Source: Streptomyces sp. CB01881
Lineage (GTDB): Bacteria > Actinomycetota > Actinomycetes > Streptomycetales > Streptomycetaceae
Direction of reading: 5' to 3'
Assembly (NCBI RefSeq): GCF_002953255.1
Contig: NZ_CP026498.1
Span: 7,442,450-7,506,449 of the forward strand
DNA: 64,000 bases
Shown here: piece by piece, positions 8,705 to 17,330 of the stretch
Numbering within the stretch: position 1 is the first letter of the stretch
Layout of the letters: each line of letters starts with the position of its first letter
Notes under the pieces: generated by a model
The model's database searches: none
What the model saw: the letters and a program-made list of their open reading frames with translations, nothing else
What the model was told of the DNA's origin: nothing
Translations under genes and position numbers: made by a program

Positions 8705-9682
8705 GCCGGCCCGCGGCTGCGCCCGCAGCCACCGCGCGCCGAAGACCACGGCGGCCGCGTACGCCCAGCCCGCGAAGATGTCGACGATGAAGTGCTCCGC
8801 GCCGTACACCAGGGTGAACGCCATCGCGAGCGGGTACGCGACGAGCAGGGCCCGCACCCACCGGGTGGACATCGGCCAGAAGAAGAAGAGCAGCATCGCC
8901 GGGTAGGCGGAGTGCAGCGAGGGCATCGCGGCGACGTCGTTGGCGAACCGGCTGCCGTTCTCGAAGATCGACCCGGCCCGCTGGAGCCCGCTCTCGGTGA
9001 GGACGTCCGACACCACCCGGGTGAGCGCCGGCATGTGGCCCTCCTGGGAGGTGAGCCACGGCGGGTCGGCGGGGAAGAGCAGGTACGTCGCGAAGCCGGC
9101 GAAGGTCAGCACGAGGTAGCAGGTGAGCAGCTGCCGGAACCGGTCGTGGCGGCGCCGCCAGAGCACGGTCAGCACCACGAAGACCAGGAAGAAGTGCGAC
9201 ATGTAGACGGTGACCGCCGCGTAGTCGTACCAGTGCGGCGAACCGGGGGTGTAGAGCCCGTGCTGGAGGCGGACCGTCCAGGTCTCACCGAGGCCGAGCA
9301 GCTCGTCGGCGCGCAGCTGCGGCCGCCAGTGCGGGGCCCACGGGGTGTGCGCGCCGTAGCCCCGCAGCAGCGAGTAGGCCCAGACGGCGGCCATCACCGG
9401 GACCCAGTCGCGCAGCACCAGCAGGAAGCCGCGCCGCCCGTGGCCGCTGTGCACGGCGGCGGCCAGCAGGGCGCCGATCAGCCAGCAGAACACCACGTCG
9501 TTGGAGTACGGCAGTCCGTAGGCCCGCAGGTACCAGACCAGCGCGAGGAGGTAGAGCGGCCACGCCAGCAGCCTGAGCCGGGCCGGCACGCCGGCGCGCG
9601 CACCGGTCAGCGGCCGGGACACCGGACGCAGCCGCCCGGCGCTCGGGGGCGGGGTCGGCGCCGGGCGGAGCAGTTTGGTCAT
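8687..9682 (-). CDS. PAP2-superfamily membrane phosphatase/transferase
   Basis: A 331-residue polytopic protein. The PAP2 signature is split as usual: AAMPSLHSAYP (motif 2, catalytic His) and YGAEHFIVDIFAG (motif 3, His and Asp) in the C-terminal third. The first classic motif (KxxxxxxRP) is not evident, as in inositol-phosphoceramide-synthase-like members. It probably acts on a lipid phosphate or transfers an inositol-phosphate group at the membrane. ATG 9682 is preferred to a TTG six codons upstream. Confidence 0.82.
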   Translation of the reverse strand: MTKLLRPAPTPPPSAGRLRPVSRPLTGARAGVPARLRLLAWPLYLLALVWYLRAYGLPYSNDVVFCWLIGALLAAAVHSGHGRRGFLLVLRDWVPVMAAVWAYSLLRGYGAHTPWAPHWRPQLRADELLGLGETWTVRLQHGLYTPGSPHWYDYAAVTVYMSHFFLVFVVLTVLWRRRHDRFRQLLTCYLVLTFAGFATYLLFPADPPWLTSQEGHMPALTRVVSDVLTESGLQRAGSIFENGSRFANDVAAMPSLHSAYPAMLLFFFWPMSTRWVRALLVAYPLAMAFTLVYGAEHFIVDIFAGWAYAAAVVFGARWLRAQPRAGLQGRP

Positions 9683-9767
9683 GCCGGTCGAAGCTAGCAA
9701 GGCATTCTTGGAGGACTCTTTGTGCGCGCCGTCCGGCCGTTCAGAAAAGACTCAGGGACGGCGGGCG

Positions 9768-10886
9768 TCAGGAGACGATGCCCAGCTCGTGCGGCGTGTT
9801 GTTGAAGCGCCGCCCGCCCTGCCCGGTCACCGTCACGATGTCCTCGATCCGCACCCCGAACCGGCCGGGCAGGTAGACGCCGGGCTCGATCGAGAAGCAC
9901 ATGCCGGGGACGAGCGGCTGCTCCTCGCCCTCGACCAGGTACGGCGGTTCGTGCGTGGTGATGCCGATGCCGTGGCCGGTGCGGTGGATGAAGTACTCGC
10001 CGTAGCCGGCGTCGGTGATCACGCGGCGGGCGATGCGGTCGATCTCCTGGCAGGTCACCCCGGGCCGGACGGCCTCGAACGCGGTCTGCTGCGCCCGCCG
10101 GACGATGTCGTGCACCTTCTGCACCTCGTCCGGGACGTCCGCGCCGACGTGCACGGTGCGGGTGGTGTCGGAGCCGTAGCCGTCCTTGAGGCCGCCGAAG
10201 TCGAGCACCACGGTGTCGCCGGGCCGGATGACCCGGTCGCCGGCCTCGTGGTGCGGGTTGGCGCCGTTGGGGCCGGAGCCGACCACGGTGAAGTCGACCT
10301 GGCTGTGCCCGTACTGGATGAGCAGTGCGCTGAGGTCGGCCGCCACGTCGGTCTCCCGTCGGCCGGCGAACCCGACCTCCAGGATGCCCCGGTAGGCGGC
10401 GTCGGCCGCGCCGCCGGCCGCGGCCAGGCGCTCCAGCTCGTCGGTGCCCTTGACCGCCCGCAGCATCGGCAGCGCCTCGGTGAGCGAGGTCCAGTCGGTG
10501 CCGGGCAGGGCGGCCTGGAGGCCCAGCAGGTGCATCGCCCAGGCGTTGTCGGAGATGCCGTACCGGCCGGCGGGGTCGAGCAGCGGGGCGGTGGTGGCGT
10601 ACGGGTCCTCGCCGTCGGTCCAGTCGAGCAGGTCCAGGGCGGGGGCGCCGGCCGCCTTCTCGGCGTCCGGGCGCTCCAGCTTGGGGACGACCAGGGCGGG
10701 TGCGCGGCCGGCGGAGAGGACGAGGGCGGTCAGCCGCTCGGTGATCGCGGTGGGCTGGTAGCCGCAGAGGTAGACCAGGTCGGGGCCGGGGGCGACGACC
10801 AGGCCGGTGAGCCCGGCGGCGGAGGCGTCGGCGGTGGCCCGGGCGAGCCGGGCGGTGTAGTCGTCGGTGGTGAACGGTCGTGGCAC
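9768..10886 (-). CDS. M24-family Xaa-Pro aminopeptidase
   Basis: A 372-residue protein with an N-terminal creatinase-like domain and a C-terminal pita-bread metallopeptidase domain. The five metal ligands are visible in order: Asp in VLDFGG, Asp in YGSDTTRTV, His in HRTGHGIGI, Glu in SIEPGVY and Glu in VRIEDIV. It cleaves N-terminal residues before proline in the cytosol. The GTG start at 10886 follows GGGAGA. It is 73 bp downstream of the M20 dipeptidase gene on the same strand and may share its transcript. Confidence 0.92.
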   Translation of the reverse strand: MPRPFTTDDYTARLARATADASAAGLTGLVVAPGPDLVYLCGYQPTAITERLTALVLSAGRAPALVVPKLERPDAEKAAGAPALDLLDWTDGEDPYATTAPLLDPAGRYGISDNAWAMHLLGLQAALPGTDWTSLTEALPMLRAVKGTDELERLAAAGGAADAAYRGILEVGFAGRRETDVAADLSALLIQYGHSQVDFTVVGSGPNGANPHHEAGDRVIRPGDTVVLDFGGLKDGYGSDTTRTVHVGADVPDEVQKVHDIVRRAQQTAFEAVRPGVTCQEIDRIARRVITDAGYGEYFIHRTGHGIGITTHEPPYLVEGEEQPLVPGMCFSIEPGVYLPGRFGVRIEDIVTVTGQGGRRFNNTPHELGIVS

Positions 10887-10959
10887 GGGGATCTCCCGCC
10901 TTCCTGTGTCGACGGCGCTCGGTCGGAGGGGTGCGGGTGCACCCGGTTATGACGCCCTG

Positions 10960-12312
10960 TCACGTCCTCGTGGGGTTGGCGTAGTGCCGGAGGAAGAGCG
11001 CCTCGACGTTGGCCATGTGCTCGATCTCGCCCGGGTCGACGCTCTCGTTGGGCGCGTGGATGAGGCAGCGCGGCTCCTCGACGCCCATCAGGATGATCTC
11101 CGCCTCGGGGAAGGTCCGGGCGAAGACGTTGCAGAGCGGGATCGAGCCGCCCTGTCCGAGGAAGGACATCGGCCTGCCGTAGACCTCCTGCATGGCCCTG
11201 TCGAGCGCGGCGTACGCCGGCCCGCCGGTGGCGGCCCGGAACGGGGAGCCGGTGCTCTCCGGTTCGACGCCGACCCGCGCGCCCCACGGCACGGCCGCCT
11301 CCAGGTGCGCGGTGAGCGCGTTCTGCGCGGCCTGCGGGTCGGTGCCCGGCGGCACCCGCAGGCTCACCCGGGCGCGGGCGGTGGCGGGGATGGCGGCGGC
11401 CGAGCCGACCACCGGCGGGCAGTCGATGCCGAGCACGGTGACGGCGGGGCGGGCCCAGAGCCGGTCGGCGACGGTGCCGGAGCCGGTGAGCCGGACGCCG
11501 TCGAGCACGCCCGCGTCGGTGCGGAACTGCTCCTCGTCGTAGCCGACGCCGCTCCAGCCGCCCTCGCAGTCGAGTCCGTCGATCCGGGTGCCGCCGTCGG
11601 CGTCGCGCAGCGAGTCGAGGGCGCGGATCAGGGCCGCCAGCGCGTCCGGGGCCGGGCCGCCGAACATGCCGGAGTGCATGTCGCCGTGCAGCGTGGACAC
11701 GGTGACGACGAGGTTGGCGAGGCCGCGCAGCGAGGTGGTGGCGGTGGGCACGCCGACGGCCGCGTTGCCGGTGTCGCAGATCAGCAGGGCGTCGGCGTGG
11801 AGTTCGCCGGCGTGCGGGGGCACGTACGCCTCCAGGCCGCCGGTGCCCTGCTCCTCCGAGCCCTCGGCGACGAACTTGATGCCGACCGGGACGTCGTCAC
11901 CGAGCGCCCGCAGCGCGGTGAGGTGCATGACGATGTTGCCCTTGCAGTCGGCGGTGCCGCGCCCGTACCAGCGGCCGTCGCGTTCGGTGAGCTCGAACGG
12001 CGGGGACGTCCAGGCGGAGTCGTCGAGGGGTGGCTGGACGTCGTAGTGGCAGTAGAGCAGGACGGTCGGCGCGCCGGGCGGGGGCGGGCGGTGGCCGATC
12101 ACGGCGTGGCTGCCGTCCGGGGTCTCCTCCAGGTGGACGTCGCGCAGGCCGGCCTCGCCGAAGGCGGCGGCGACCCACTCGGCGGCCTCGCGGCACTTCT
12201 CCGGCGGGTACTGGCGGGGGTCGGCGACGGACGGGATGGCGACCAGCTCGGCCAGGTCGGCCTTGGCCCGGGGCATCAGGCCGGCGATCCGGCGGGCGAT
12301 TTCGTCGGTCAT
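10960..12312 (-). CDS. M20-family dipeptidase
   Basis: A 450-residue zinc peptidase of the ArgE/DapE/CPG2 class. Visible metal-site motifs are LLYCHYDVQP (His, Asp), RGTADCKGN (Asp), EGSEEQGT (general base Glu-Glu) and CLIHAPNES near the C-terminus (His). The ATG at 12312 has AGGAG 8 bases upstream and fits the family N-terminus. The same frame stays open upstream into a small membrane-protein gene with no stop codon between them; whether the two are really fused is doubtful. Confidence 0.92.
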   Translation of the reverse strand: MTDEIARRIAGLMPRAKADLAELVAIPSVADPRQYPPEKCREAAEWVAAAFGEAGLRDVHLEETPDGSHAVIGHRPPPPGAPTVLLYCHYDVQPPLDDSAWTSPPFELTERDGRWYGRGTADCKGNIVMHLTALRALGDDVPVGIKFVAEGSEEQGTGGLEAYVPPHAGELHADALLICDTGNAAVGVPTATTSLRGLANLVVTVSTLHGDMHSGMFGGPAPDALAALIRALDSLRDADGGTRIDGLDCEGGWSGVGYDEEQFRTDAGVLDGVRLTGSGTVADRLWARPAVTVLGIDCPPVVGSAAAIPATARARVSLRVPPGTDPQAAQNALTAHLEAAVPWGARVGVEPESTGSPFRAATGGPAYAALDRAMQEVYGRPMSFLGQGGSIPLCNVFARTFPEAEIILMGVEEPRCLIHAPNESVDPGEIEHMANVEALFLRHYANPTRT

Positions 12313-12780
12313 GGGGCGGCTCCTGGTCGGAGGGGCGGCGCTGGGTCGGTTGCGGACGGTGTTGCCGAGCTTGAGGTCGTCGATCTTCTCCTTGATGTCG
12401 GCGAGCTTCTCCGGGCAGTAGACGGAGAGCACGATCGCCTCGGCGAACACCACCTCGCGGTCGGAGAGCACCGGCCGCTGGCCGGGGCCGCCGGCGCCGT
12501 TGGACATGCCGTACTTCCACTGCGCCTGGGTCAGCGCGTTGGAGGGGTTCTCGCAGACGGCGCCGCCGTCCTCGCCCAGGGTGTGCACGATCTGGCTCTG
12601 GCTGGGCACCGGGTAGCCGGCCGCCCGCAGCGCGTCGGAGAGCTGGGCGGCCTTCCGGTTGGCCTCGTTGGTCGAGTGCAGCCGGCTGTACGTCAGCAGG
12701 CCGGTGACCAGCATCGCGACCAGCAGCACGATGGCTCCGATGTAGATCCAGCGGTGGCGCGAGGCCATCAGGCTGGTCAC
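12313..12780 (-). CDS. Small membrane-anchored protein, no stop before the dipeptidase
   Basis: A 156-residue stretch with one N-terminal membrane helix (near residues 9-28, IYIGAIVLLVAMLVTGLLTY) and an outward soluble domain with two cysteines (AVCENP and SVYCPE). The GTG at 12780 overlaps the permease stop as GTGA, so translation is likely coupled. The frame continues without stop into the dipeptidase ATG at 12312. In a one-base-shifted frame the TGA inside that ATGA would be the natural stop, so an indel is the simplest explanation. Function unknown. Confidence 0.65.
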
Positions 12781-14060
12781 GCCGCACCGCCTTCGGTGCC
12801 CCGCTCCTCGGCCTCCTGCGCCGCCAGTTCGGCCTGCGCCTCCGGGGAGCGCCACTCGGGCTTGCGCAGCCGCAGGAACAGGTAGGGGATCAGCAGGCCG
12901 AGGACCACCAGGCCGCCGCCGACGATCGCGACGTACGCCCAGACGCTGCCGCCGCCGAACTGCGAGGACGGCACGAAGCCGATCGCCATCGCGGCCGCCG
13001 AGGCCAGGAAGCCGGTCACGCAGACCGTTACCAGCGCCGGGGCCCGGTAGCCGCGCGGGTGGTCGGGCTGGGTGCGGCGCAGCCGGATCGCCGCGACGAA
13101 CATCAGCAGGTAGACGATCAGGTAGACCTGCGTGGTGATCACCGAGAAGATCCAGTACGCGCTGGAGGCGTTCGGGATCAGCGCGTACGCCAGGGCGATG
13201 ACCGTGGTGACCACGCCCTGGGTGACCAGCAGGTTCTGCTGGACGCCCTCCTTGTTGAGCCGCTGCAGGAACGGCGGGAGGTGGCCCTCCTGGCGGGAGA
13301 TCATCAGCAGGCCCTTGGACGGCCCGGCCAGCCAGGTCAGCATCCCGCCCAGGGAGGCGGAGACCAGCGCCACCGCGATCACCGGGGTGAGCCAGCCGAT
13401 GTGGAAGTACTGGAAGAAGGCGTCGAAGGCCTGCATCACGCCGGCCGTCAGGCTCAGCTCGGAGGACGGCACCACCCAGCTGATGGCGAGCGCCGGCAGG
13501 ATGAAGATCAGCAGCACCATCGTGGAGGCCGTGAACATCGAGCGCGGGAACTCCTTGGCGGGGTTGCGCAGCGAGGAGACCCAGACGCCGCTCCAGTACA
13601 GCACCATGATCACCACGGCGGTGTACGGGACGTTGCTGGCGAGACTCGGGTTGACCACGTAGGCGATGGTGGGGGCCACGTACGCGAGCAGGGACGGGTA
13701 GTAGAAGATCGTCATCGCGAACTGGCACCAGACGGCGAGGAAGCCGAGCGGCTTCGACAGGCCCTCCGACACCCAGCGGTAGACCCCGCCCTCCCAGCCG
13801 GACGCCAGCTCGGCGGAGACCAGCGCGGTCGGCAGCAGGAAGACGATCGCCGGGACGAGGTAGAGGAAGACGCAGGCCAGGCCGTAGACGGCCATGGTCG
13901 GGGCGGCCCGGAGGCTGGCCACCGAACTGGTCGTCATCAGCGCCAGGGTCAGCCAGGACATCCGGGGCGCGCCGGCCATCCGGGTGGCCACCGCCCCGCC
14001 CGTCGGGTCGGCCGATCCGGAGCCGCCCGGGCTGCCCCGGCCGGACGCGGGCAGATCCAT
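12777..14060 (-). CDS. GadC-like APC amino-acid antiporter with internal deletion
   Basis: A 427-residue permease of the glutamate/GABA antiporter branch of the APC superfamily. Diagnostic segments are present: ELASGWEGGVYRWVSEGLS, LSLTAGVMQAFDAFF and GPSKGLLMISRQEGHLPPFL. The family is normally near 500 residues. Here the segment after VLYWSGVWVSS runs directly into LRNPAKEFP, skipping roughly 80 residues that normally hold two helices including a substrate-binding segment. The loss is in frame, at 13571-13580. The ATG at 14060 lies 12 bases after GAGGAGGA; a closer ATG at 14070 is out of frame. Its stop overlaps the next gene. Confidence 0.8.
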   Translation of the reverse strand: MDLPASGRGSPGGSGSADPTGGAVATRMAGAPRMSWLTLALMTTSSVASLRAAPTMAVYGLACVFLYLVPAIVFLLPTALVSAELASGWEGGVYRWVSEGLSKPLGFLAVWCQFAMTIFYYPSLLAYVAPTIAYVVNPSLASNVPYTAVVIMVLYWSGVWVSSLRNPAKEFPRSMFTASTMVLLIFILPALAISWVVPSSELSLTAGVMQAFDAFFQYFHIGWLTPVIAVALVSASLGGMLTWLAGPSKGLLMISRQEGHLPPFLQRLNKEGVQQNLLVTQGVVTTVIALAYALIPNASSAYWIFSVITTQVYLIVYLLMFVAAIRLRRTQPDHPRGYRAPALVTVCVTGFLASAAAMAIGFVPSSQFGGGSVWAYVAIVGGGLVVLGLLIPYLFLRLRKPEWRSPEAQAELAAQEAEERGTEGGAA

Positions 14061-14235
14061 GGGAACTCATGAGTCCTCCTCGGCTGCGGCCCCGCGTGCC
14101 CGCCCCGGGAGGCCCCGGGGCGGGCCGTACTCGGCCAGTTCACCCGGTTGCCCGTGGCGTCGCATGCGGCGTGCACCCGCACGGGTGAGCGGGTGTCAGG
14201 GGCGCGTGTCGGAGGTTTGGCTCCCGCGTGAGCGG

Positions 14236-14345
14236 GGGCCGGGTTGCGCGGTGCCGGGTTTGCGCGGGGGTCCGGTTGTGCGGGGCCGGGTTGCGCGGGG
14301 TCCGGTTGTGCGGGGTCCGGTTGTGCGGGGCCGGTTCCGGGGTTC
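14236..14345. repeat. Degenerate 15-bp tandem repeat (about seven copies)
   Basis: Units resemble tCCGGtTGtGCGGGG, the clearest being three consecutive near-identical copies between about 14295 and 14335. The array fills much of the 315-bp space between the MFS gene stop and the permease start. No gene is supported in this space. Confidence 0.8.
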
Positions 14346-14375
14346 GCGGCCCCCGGGCGGTTACACCCGGGCGGG

Positions 14376-15674
14376 TCAGCTCTCGGCGGGCCAGGTCGCG
14401 CGGCGCAGCGTACGGCCGGCCGTCGCGGGCAACAGGCAGGCGGCGAGCGCCCCGGCGACCGTGGCCAGCGCGGCGGTGGGGGAGAGGTGGTCGAGGAGCA
14501 GTCCGCTGCCGAGCATTCCGGCCGGCATGCCGATGGTGAGCAGCGTCATGGTCGCGGCGACCACCCGCCCGCGGAGCTCGTCCGAGACCCGGCGGAACAC
14601 CAGGAGGTCGATCATCACCCGCAGCGTCGGCGTCCCCAGTCCCACCAGGAACAGCGCGGCGAAGACGGTGGCGGCCCCGCCCGGCAGCAGTGGTGCCAGC
14701 GTCACCGGGACGCAGGTCCAGGCCACCGCCAGCAGCAGCGCGCCCGGTCCGGCCAGCCGGTGCAGCCGGCCGACCAGGAACGCCCCCGCGAGCGCCCCCG
14801 CCGCCTCGCCCGCCAGGGCCAGGCCGATCCCGCCGCTGGAGGCGCCGTGGCCGCGCAGCTGGACGATCACCGGCAGCAGCATCGCGGCGCCGGCCAGGTT
14901 GGTCACGAAGATGACGGCGAGGGCGGGGCGCAGCACCGGGTCGGCGGCCAGGCGGCGGAAGCCGGCCAGGGCGCCGCCACTGCTCCGCGGCTGCTGCTCC
15001 GCGGCCTTCGGCGGGCTCGGGAAGCGCACCGCCAGGGCGGCGGAGAGCGAGAGCAGCGTCGTCACCACGGCGCCGAGGAAGGGCACCGCCCGGCCGGCCC
15101 CGAACAGGTACCCCGCCAGTGGCGGCCCGATGAGCCCGGCGCCGCTCATCCGTGCCTCGTCCTGGGCGAGCGCCTGCCGCAGCTGCTCGGGCGGGACCAC
15201 CGACCGCACCGCCAGCAGCCGGACCGGCCCGCTGTACGCGATGGTGGCGCCGATGGCGACGGCGACCAGCAGGGTGTGCACGACGGTGAGCCGGTCCAGG
15301 GCCATCGCCAGCGGGACGCTCCCTGCGGCGAGCAGCCGGACGGAGTCCGCGGTGATCAGCACCCGGCGGCGGTCGTACCGGTCGGCGACCGAGCCGCCGT
15401 GCAGGCCGAACAGTACGGTGGCGCAGATCTGCAGCGCCCCGAACGCCCCGGCGAGCGTGGACGAGCCGGTGAGCGCGAGCAGCAGCAGCGGGTAGGCGGT
15501 GTCGGCGACCTGCAGGCCGAGGGTGGCGGAGGCCTGGCCGGCCCAGAGCGCCTGGAACCGCCAGTTGCGGTACAGCGGGGCGAGGGCGGGCGCCCGGCCC
15601 GTCTCCCCGCCCGCTGTCTCCGAAGTCGTCTCCGTTGTCGTCGCCGGTGCGGTCCCTGCTGTCGTCGCTTCCAT
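14376..15674 (-). CDS. MFS transporter (EntS/MFS_3 type)
   Basis: A 432-residue, twelve-helix major facilitator exporter. The loop 2-3 signature is seen as GGSVADRYDRRRVL near residue 95, and the second-half repeat as RVSDELRGRVVAA. The protein starts with a soluble 35-residue tail. ATG 15674 follows GAGGGG by five bases, better than the GTG two codons upstream. It is divergent from a helix-turn-helix regulator, suggesting a regulated efflux pair. Substrate unknown. Confidence 0.87.
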   Translation of the reverse strand: MEATTAGTAPATTTETTSETAGGETGRAPALAPLYRNWRFQALWAGQASATLGLQVADTAYPLLLLALTGSSTLAGAFGALQICATVLFGLHGGSVADRYDRRRVLITADSVRLLAAGSVPLAMALDRLTVVHTLLVAVAIGATIAYSGPVRLLAVRSVVPPEQLRQALAQDEARMSGAGLIGPPLAGYLFGAGRAVPFLGAVVTTLLSLSAALAVRFPSPPKAAEQQPRSSGGALAGFRRLAADPVLRPALAVIFVTNLAGAAMLLPVIVQLRGHGASSGGIGLALAGEAAGALAGAFLVGRLHRLAGPGALLLAVAWTCVPVTLAPLLPGGAATVFAALFLVGLGTPTLRVMIDLLVFRRVSDELRGRVVAATMTLLTIGMPAGMLGSGLLLDHLSPTAALATVAGALAACLLPATAGRTLRRATWPAES

Positions 15675-15700
15675 GCCCACCCCTCGCGTTCACGAAACCA

Positions 15701-15716
15701 TTCACGTTCTCGTAAA
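15701..15716. promoter_or_regulatory. Candidate operator TTCACG-N4-CGTAAA
   Basis: An imperfect dyad (5 of 6 positions) in the 113-bp divergent space between the MFS gene and its regulator. A further TTCACGA half-site lies at 15689-15695. Position suggests autoregulation by the adjacent winged-helix protein; no binding data are available. Confidence 0.4.
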
Positions 15717-15787
15717 TGATTACCGAAGGGAGATTGCTCGCGCAAGGGTGATTGCGAGGACGGGCGGCGGTCTGCCAGGGTGGGGCC

Positions 15788-16570
15788 GTGGCCGAGAACG
15801 TTGAACAGCAGGCCGGCGGGGCCGGCGAACACACCGGCGAGCACGCGGGTGGGTACGCGGGCGGGTATGCGGGTGGCCAGGCAGGCGACCAAGCGGGGGA
15901 TCAGGGGGGCGATCGGGGCGCGGGCCGCGCGGCCGACCGCGCCAGGGAGCGCCGGGTGGGCGACGCCGCCACCCTCAAGGCGTTGGCCGACCCGCTGCGC
16001 CTGGGCATCCTGGGCGCCCTGATGGGGGCCGACGGCGGTTCGCTCACCGCCAAGGAGATCGCGGCCGCCCTCGGCGAGCCGCAGACCAAGCTCTACCGCC
16101 ACATCAAGCAGCTGGAGGCCGTCGGACTGATCCGGGTCGCCGGCACCCGGCTCGTCTCCGGCATCGTCGAGAGCCGCTACGCCGCCGCGCAGGAGTCGCT
16201 CCGGCTCTCCTCGGAGATCTTCTCCGCGGACTCCCCGGACCGCTCCGAGGCGTACGGTGCGGTGCTCGCCGGGGTGGACCGGGTCCGCGGCGACTTCCAC
16301 GCCCAGGCGCAGGCCGGCCGGGTCGACTTCAGCGCCCCCAAGGACGGATCGGCCGGCCCGCCCAGCCTGTTCGCCGACTTCTCGCTCCGGCTCAGCCCGG
16401 CCCGACTGGTCCGCCTCCGTGGCCAACTCGCAGAAATCTTCGACGAGTTGATGGCGGAGGGGCGGAGCGAGGCGAAGGATGCGGTGGACGTGACCGTCCT
16501 CACCCTGCTCTACGGCCTCCAGCCGGAGCATTCCTCCCGGGCCGATTCCCGTACAGGCACGGAATCGTAA
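15788..16570 (+). CDS. ArsR-like helix-turn-helix regulator
   Basis: A 260-residue protein. The start of the conserved region, TLKALADPLRLGILGALM (about residues 62-79), followed by LTAKEIAAALGEPQTKLYRH, is the typical ArsR-type winged helix. The first 55 residues are a Gly/Ala/Glu-rich repeat (AGGYAGGYAGGQAGDQAGDQ) with no structure expected. The GTG at 15788 is one choice; another start 12 codons upstream is possible. The long C-terminal part is an unassigned ligand or dimer domain. It is divergent from an MFS exporter that it probably represses. Confidence 0.8.
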   Translation: MAENVEQQAGGAGEHTGEHAGGYAGGYAGGQAGDQAGDQGGDRGAGRAADRARERRVGDAATLKALADPLRLGILGALMGADGGSLTAKEIAAALGEPQTKLYRHIKQLEAVGLIRVAGTRLVSGIVESRYAAAQESLRLSSEIFSADSPDRSEAYGAVLAGVDRVRGDFHAQAQAGRVDFSAPKDGSAGPPSLFADFSLRLSPARLVRLRGQLAEIFDELMAEGRSEAKDAVDVTVLTLLYGLQPEHSSRADSRTGTES

Positions 16571-16611
16571 ATGCCGGGCGGAGTGTCAGTGCCGTGGTTC
16601 AGGATGACTGA

Positions 16612-17106
16612 ATGCCATACGAACTTCAGGCGCTGATCGGTCCGGCGGAGCTGCTCGCGGTGGCCGTGGCCGAGGTCCCGGCCGCCCACCTCAGCCCGCT
16701 GGCCCAGGGTCTGGCCCTGATCCCGGCTACCCCCGCCTTCCTGTCCGCGCTCCAACTCCGCGGCGGAGTAGGGGCGTCGGGTGGTAACGCCGGCTTCACG
16801 TGGTTCCCGGACGGGCTCGGGCTCCGGATCGCCGCCTGGTCCAAGGCCGGCCCGATCGCCTGCGTTGAGGCCGACTACTTCGGCGGCACCGGCACCCAGC
16901 GCGCCGCCGTCTGGTCCGACGGCCGGCTCGACCTCGGCCCGCTCACCAGTGGCGAGTTCGAGCCCTTCCCACCCGAGGGCAGCCCGATATCCCGCGCCCT
17001 GCGCCGGATCGGCGCGCGCGTGCAGGGCGGCTGCACCGACGAGTTCGAGGCCGTCGGCCTGCCCGCCCACTCCAGCACCGCCCGCTGGGTGACGCCTGCT
17101 GGGTGA
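16612..17106 (+). CDS. Conserved hypothetical protein, function unknown
   Basis: A 164-residue soluble protein starting at ATG 16612, 42 bases after the regulator stop. It has no membrane helix or recognised catalytic motif; composition is alpha/beta-like with alternating hydrophobic strands (GLGLRIAAWSKAGPIACVEA). I do not recognise the family. It may be cotranscribed with the regulator upstream. Confidence 0.6.
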   Translation: MPYELQALIGPAELLAVAVAEVPAAHLSPLAQGLALIPATPAFLSALQLRGGVGASGGNAGFTWFPDGLGLRIAAWSKAGPIACVEADYFGGTGTQRAAVWSDGRLDLGPLTSGEFEPFPPEGSPISRALRRIGARVQGGCTDEFEAVGLPAHSSTARWVTPAG

Positions 17107-17330
17107 CGCCCGGTTGAGCCCGTTCCGGGTCGCACCCGGCGTGTCGCCCGCCTGTCGCCCGCCGCCCGGCCGTTCGGCGTAGCCGCGGCGGCTGGGCCGA
17201 CTGCCCTGCTCCACGAGGAAGCGACACCCGTGCGTGCCACCTGGCGTCCGCAGCGCGCCGGTCCGCGCGCTGCGGAGCGAACCGGCCAGATCGGCCAAAG
17301 GGCGTGCGGGCAACAATTTCTGATGGATCC

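Noticed and set aside
14236..14345. CRISPR array
   Set aside because: The 15-bp units are contiguous and degenerate, with no unique spacers and no cas genes nearby.
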